A program made the translations under genes and the position numbers. Under the pieces are notes generated by a model, which was given only the letters and a program-made list of their open reading frames with translations, was not told where the DNA came from and ran no database searches. A stretch of 8,280 bases of DNA from Halococcaceae archaeon (GTDB taxonomy: Archaea > Halobacteriota > Halobacteria > Halobacteriales > Halalkalicoccaceae): the NCBI GenBank assembly GCA_007129135.1, contig SKWB01000320.1, forward strand, positions 1 to 8,280. The letters run 5' to 3'. Shown here piece after piece: positions 5,733 to 8,280 of the stretch; position 1 is the stretch's first letter; each line of letters starts with the position of its first letter.

Positions 5733-6599
5733 ATGAGGTACTACCACAGTACCGACGGGACGGGGCCACGTCTGCTGGCCCGCCACGACGGAGCCCTGTA
5801 CGATCTCACGGCCGTGAAACCGGGGGTGGCCCGCTTCGTCGACCTCTGTGAGGCGGCCTCGATCACGGACCGGTCGATCGACGATATCGCCCGCGGACTC
5901 CTCGACTCGGCGGAGGTCCGCTCTGACGAGCTCCTGGCGGACGTGGGACGACCCGTCCGCCCGGGGGAGGTCTGGGCGGCGGGCGTCACCTACCGGATCA
6001 GCGAGGAGGCGCGGGAGGCCGAGAGCGGGATGCCCGAGGTCTACCTCGACGTCTACAGCGGCGAGCGACCCGAGGTCTTCTTCAAGGCGACGCCGAACCG
6101 GACGGTCGGGCCGAACGAGGCCGTGGGTATCCGCGCCGACTCCTCCTGGGACGTCCCCGAACCGGAACTCGGCGTCGTCGTCCACCGCGGGGAGATCGTC
6201 GGCTACACGATCGGCAACGATATGAGCAGTCGGTCGATCGAGGGGGAGAACCCGCTCTACCTCCCGCAGGCGAAGGTCTACGACCGGTGCTGTGCGATCG
6301 GCCCCTGTGTCTCGTCGGTCGACTCGGTCGGCGACCCGCACGACCTCCGCATGTCGATGACGATCGAACGTGACGGCGAGACGATGTACGACGGCTCCAC
6401 CTCGACCGCCGAAATGGTACGGAGCTGTGAGGAACTCCTCACGTACTACGCCCGCCACAACGACCTGCCGGAGATGGCCGTCCTCCTCACCGGAACGTCG
6501 CTCGTCCCCGACGAGGGGTTCACGCTCGAGGCGGGCGACGAGGTCGAGATCGAGATCGAGAAGATCGGTACGCTCAGAAACGACGTCGTCACCGTGTAG
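5733..6599 (+). CDS. 2-keto-3-deoxy-pentonate (D-arabinonate type) dehydratase, FAH fold
   Basis: A 288-residue enzyme of the fumarylacetoacetate hydrolase superfamily, most like 2-keto-3-deoxy-D-arabinonate dehydratase (KdaD) of Sulfolobus and the haloarchaeal pentose-pathway homologues. An N-terminal subdomain (~1-75) precedes the catalytic core: GEVWAAGVTY (78-87), RPEVFFKATPNRTVG (112-126), VPEPELGVVV with metal ligands E143 and E145, GNDMSSRSIEGENPLYLPQAKVYDRCCAIGP with D163 and catalytic K181, LLTGTSLVP (251-259) and EIEKIGTLRN near the end. KdaD removes water from the 2-keto-3-deoxy acid to give 2-oxoglutarate semialdehyde. I chose the ATG at 5733 (MRYYHSTDG) over the in-frame ATG at 5652. 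The family starts there, and the 27 extra residues would be encoded across the promoter. It follows the dehydratase gene by 162 nt, with its own promoter. Exact substrate stereochemistry is uncertain. Confidence 0.88.
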   Translation: MRYYHSTDGTGPRLLARHDGALYDLTAVKPGVARFVDLCEAASITDRSIDDIARGLLDSAEVRSDELLADVGRPVRPGEVWAAGVTYRISEEAREAESGMPEVYLDVYSGERPEVFFKATPNRTVGPNEAVGIRADSSWDVPEPELGVVVHRGEIVGYTIGNDMSSRSIEGENPLYLPQAKVYDRCCAIGPCVSSVDSVGDPHDLRMSMTIERDGETMYDGSTSTAEMVRSCEELLTYYARHNDLPEMAVLLTGTSLVPDEGFTLEAGDEVEIEIEKIGTLRNDVVTV

Positions 6600-6711
6600 A
6601 ATCGACCGGGTAGAGACCGAGGCGGGCCGGTCGCCGATCGGACGGTGACGGGGACTCCGGTCGGTCGGACGCGGTCCAAACGGTGAAGCCAACCGCCCGC
6701 CATCGAGGGGT

Positions 6712-7800
6712 ATGGTAGACGGCGCGCACCTCGACCGACTGGACGCCTTTCTCGACGAGCACGCCCTCGAGGCGATCTGGCTCGCGAGGTCGAACTCCTT
6801 CGCCTGGCTCACCCGCGCGAGCAACGTCGTCGACGTCGGCTCGGAGGTCGGCGTCGCGGCCGCCGGCTACGACGGGAGTTCTCTGGAGGTCCTCACGGCC
6901 AACAACGAACTGGAACGCTTCCGGGAGGAGGAACTCCCCGGGGACGTGACGGTCGACGCCTTCGACTGGTGGGAGGGGTCGCTGGCCGAGGCCGTCGCCG
7001 ACCGCTCGCCGACGCCGGCGGGGGCGGACTTCGAGGTCCCGGGACTCCGACGGGTCGACGTCTCCTCGCTCCGACGGCCGCTGACGGCGGCCGACGTCGA
7101 CCTGAGCAGGGAGGTCGGCGGGGCGGCGGCCGCGGCGGTCGAGTCGGCCTGTCGGGGGCTGACGCCCGAGACGACCGAGCGCGAGGCGTCGGCTCTCCTC
7201 CACAGGAACCTCGTCGGGGCCGGGTTCACCGTCCCGTGTGTGCTGATCGGGGGCGCCGAGCGGGCGAGGAGACACCGACACGTCACCCCGCAGCCGACGC
7301 CGATCGGCGAGTACGCGGTCGTCACCGCAGGGGTCGAGCGGTACGGCCTCTACGACTCGATCACGCGGATCGTCGCCTTCGACCCGCCCGACTGGCTCGA
7401 AGCGCGCCACGCCGTCGCCTCGAGGGTCCACGCGACGGCGCTCGCGGCGAGTCGGGCGGCCGGACGATCCGGTGGCACCGCGGGGGAGGTGTTCGACGCG
7501 ATCCGGGAGGCCTACGACGACCTCGGCCATCCCGGGGAGTGGCGGAACCACCACCAGGGGGGTGCCGCGGGCTTCGCCATGCGCGAGTGGATCGCCGCCC
7601 CCGATAGCACACTGGCGGTGCGGCTGCCGATGACGTTCGCCTGGAACCCGACGCTCCCCGGCGCGAAGAGCGAGGAGACGGTGCTCGTGACCGACGACGG
7701 CTGCGAGGTGCTGACGAGGACGGGCGAGTGGCCCACCTCGCGGTTCGAGGCCGTCGGCTACGACGCTGAGATCCCGTTGAGCGGCGTCCTGCTCCGATGA
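6712..7800 (+). CDS. M24-family (creatinase/aminopeptidase P fold) protein, probably not a metalloenzyme
   Basis: A 362-residue protein with a creatinase-like N-terminal domain (~1-125; LEAIWLARSNSFAWLTRASNVVD) and an M24 pita-bread domain (~130-345; GLTPETTEREASALLHRNLVGAGF, TAGVERYGLYDSITRIV, NHHQGGAAGFAMREW, MTFAWNPTLPGAKSEETVLVTDDGCEVLT). By motif alignment, the first metal Asp of canonical M24 peptidases is T205. The second is displaced (D215-S216 instead of S-D), the Glu of the usual EP is N312, and only a His (H280/H281) and the last Glu (E321) remain. A two-metal peptidase is therefore unlikely; a metal-free creatinase-type hydrolase, a binding protein or another activity is possible. 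The kinase overlap implies co-transcription. No clear TATA is seen in the 112-nt gap before it, so read-through from the KdaD-like gene is possible. GAGGGG directly before the ATG may be a weak ribosome site. Confidence 0.82.
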   Translation: MVDGAHLDRLDAFLDEHALEAIWLARSNSFAWLTRASNVVDVGSEVGVAAAGYDGSSLEVLTANNELERFREEELPGDVTVDAFDWWEGSLAEAVADRSPTPAGADFEVPGLRRVDVSSLRRPLTAADVDLSREVGGAAAAAVESACRGLTPETTEREASALLHRNLVGAGFTVPCVLIGGAERARRHRHVTPQPTPIGEYAVVTAGVERYGLYDSITRIVAFDPPDWLEARHAVASRVHATALAASRAAGRSGGTAGEVFDAIREAYDDLGHPGEWRNHHQGGAAGFAMREWIAAPDSTLAVRLPMTFAWNPTLPGAKSEETVLVTDDGCEVLTRTGEWPTSRFEAVGYDAEIPLSGVLLR

Positions 7801-8280
7801 TGGGGACCCACTCGACGGGAGGGGATCCGGACGGGAGTGGCCCGGTTCGCGGCCTGGTCGTCGCCGACGACCTGACCGGGGCGACCGACACCGGCCACCA
7901 GTTCGCCGCCCGGGGGTTCGAGACCACCGTGAGAGTGACGGACGACGCCGACATCGACCGTTCGGACGTGGTGGTCTACGACACTGACTCGCGGTACCGT
8001 GACGAGGGAACCGCCGCGGACCGCGTCGCGAGGGCGATCGACGCCCATCCCGACGCCGTCGTCTACAAGAAGGTGGACTCGACGCTACGCGGGAACCTCG
8101 TCGCCGAGATCGGCGCCGCGGCCGAGGCGACCGACGCGGACCTCGTGCTCGTCGCGCCCGCGTTCCCCGCCACCGGTCGCGTGACCGTCGGTGGCGTCCA
8201 CGTCGTCGAGGGGCGGCCGGTCGCGGAGACTGCGGCCGGACGCGACCCCGACAGCCCGGTCGATGACTCACACGTCCCCA
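7797..8280 (+). CDS. four-carbon acid sugar kinase family protein, 5' part
   Basis: The first 161 residues of a DUF1537/OtnK-family kinase, cut by the window end; family members are usually about 400-430 residues. Hallmarks are VVADDLTGATDTG (21-33), VVVYDTDSR (58-66), VYKKVDSTLRGN (89-100) and VAPAFPATGRVTVGGVHVVEGRP (119-141), all in the N-terminal acid-sugar-binding half. The nucleotide-binding C-terminal half is beyond the edge. Characterised relatives phosphorylate C4 acids such as D-threonate, L-threonate, D-erythronate or 3-dehydrotetronate, normally upstream of a PdxA-like or OtnI/OtnC-type step. Its ATG overlaps the stop codon of the M24-like gene (ATGA), a sign of translational coupling. 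A second ATG at 7800 is equally possible; about 18 residues precede the conserved core either way. Frame and motifs are clear, the substrate is not. Confidence 0.9.
   Translation, partial: MMGTHSTGGDPDGSGPVRGLVVADDLTGATDTGHQFAARGFETTVRVTDDADIDRSDVVVYDTDSRYRDEGTAADRVARAIDAHPDAVVYKKVDSTLRGNLVAEIGAAAEATDADLVLVAPAFPATGRVTVGGVHVVEGRPVAETAAGRDPDSPVDDSHVP

Noticed and set aside
6589..8271. 560-codon open frame on the minus strand
   Set aside because: It is antisense to the M24-like and kinase genes, whose frames carry clear family motifs. Its translation is R/P/G-rich and basic, typical of a shadow frame in G+C-rich haloarchaeal DNA.

Overview
The window reads as chromosomal or megaplasmid DNA of a haloarchaeon (class Halobacteria). 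The signs are high G+C with C/G-ending codons, acidic proteins, haloarchaea-specific families (Bat-type HTH_10 regulator, HVO_A0114-like, DUF7123-like and DUF7344-like winged helices), and TATA-type promoters placed so close to the start codons that the mRNAs would be leaderless. No rRNA, tRNA, CRISPR array or intact insertion sequence was seen.

Left part (1-3710) is regulatory and housekeeping. The 3' end of a DsrE/DsrF/DrsH-like gene (+) converges on two minus-strand genes. These are a small DUF7123-like winged-helix protein with its own promoter, and a 665-residue multidomain regulator: HVO_A0114-like wHTH, PAS, GAF, BAT domain, C-terminal HTH_10. Upstream of the regulator lie a TATA element, a perfect 16-nt palindrome and, in the presumed leader, two interleaved 7-bp stems that cannot easily form together. 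A divergent gene encodes a DUF7344-like winged-helix protein.

Middle part (3711-4418) is about 0.7 kb without a convincing gene. It contains an A+T-rich island with a strong TATA element (TATATAAATA) bracketed by an imperfect inverted repeat, then about 380 nt of G+C-rich DNA with no supported ORF.

Right part (4419-8280), all on +, is a sugar-acid catabolic cluster. An enolase-superfamily acid-sugar dehydratase (gluconate/galactonate dehydratase type) is followed by a fumarylacetoacetate-hydrolase-fold enzyme closely resembling 2-keto-3-deoxy-D-arabinonate dehydratase. Next come an M24 (creatinase/aminopeptidase P fold) protein that lacks most metal-binding residues, and, overlapping it by 4 nt, the 5' part of a four-carbon acid sugar kinase (DUF1537/OtnK family). 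The first two genes each have their own leaderless-type promoter with the same TTTAAGAG core. Together the two dehydratases would convert an aldonic acid, most simply a pentonate, to 2-keto-3-deoxy-pentonate and then 2-oxoglutarate semialdehyde. The kinase suggests that C4 acids (threonate/erythronate type) are also handled. The actual substrate cannot be read from the sequence.
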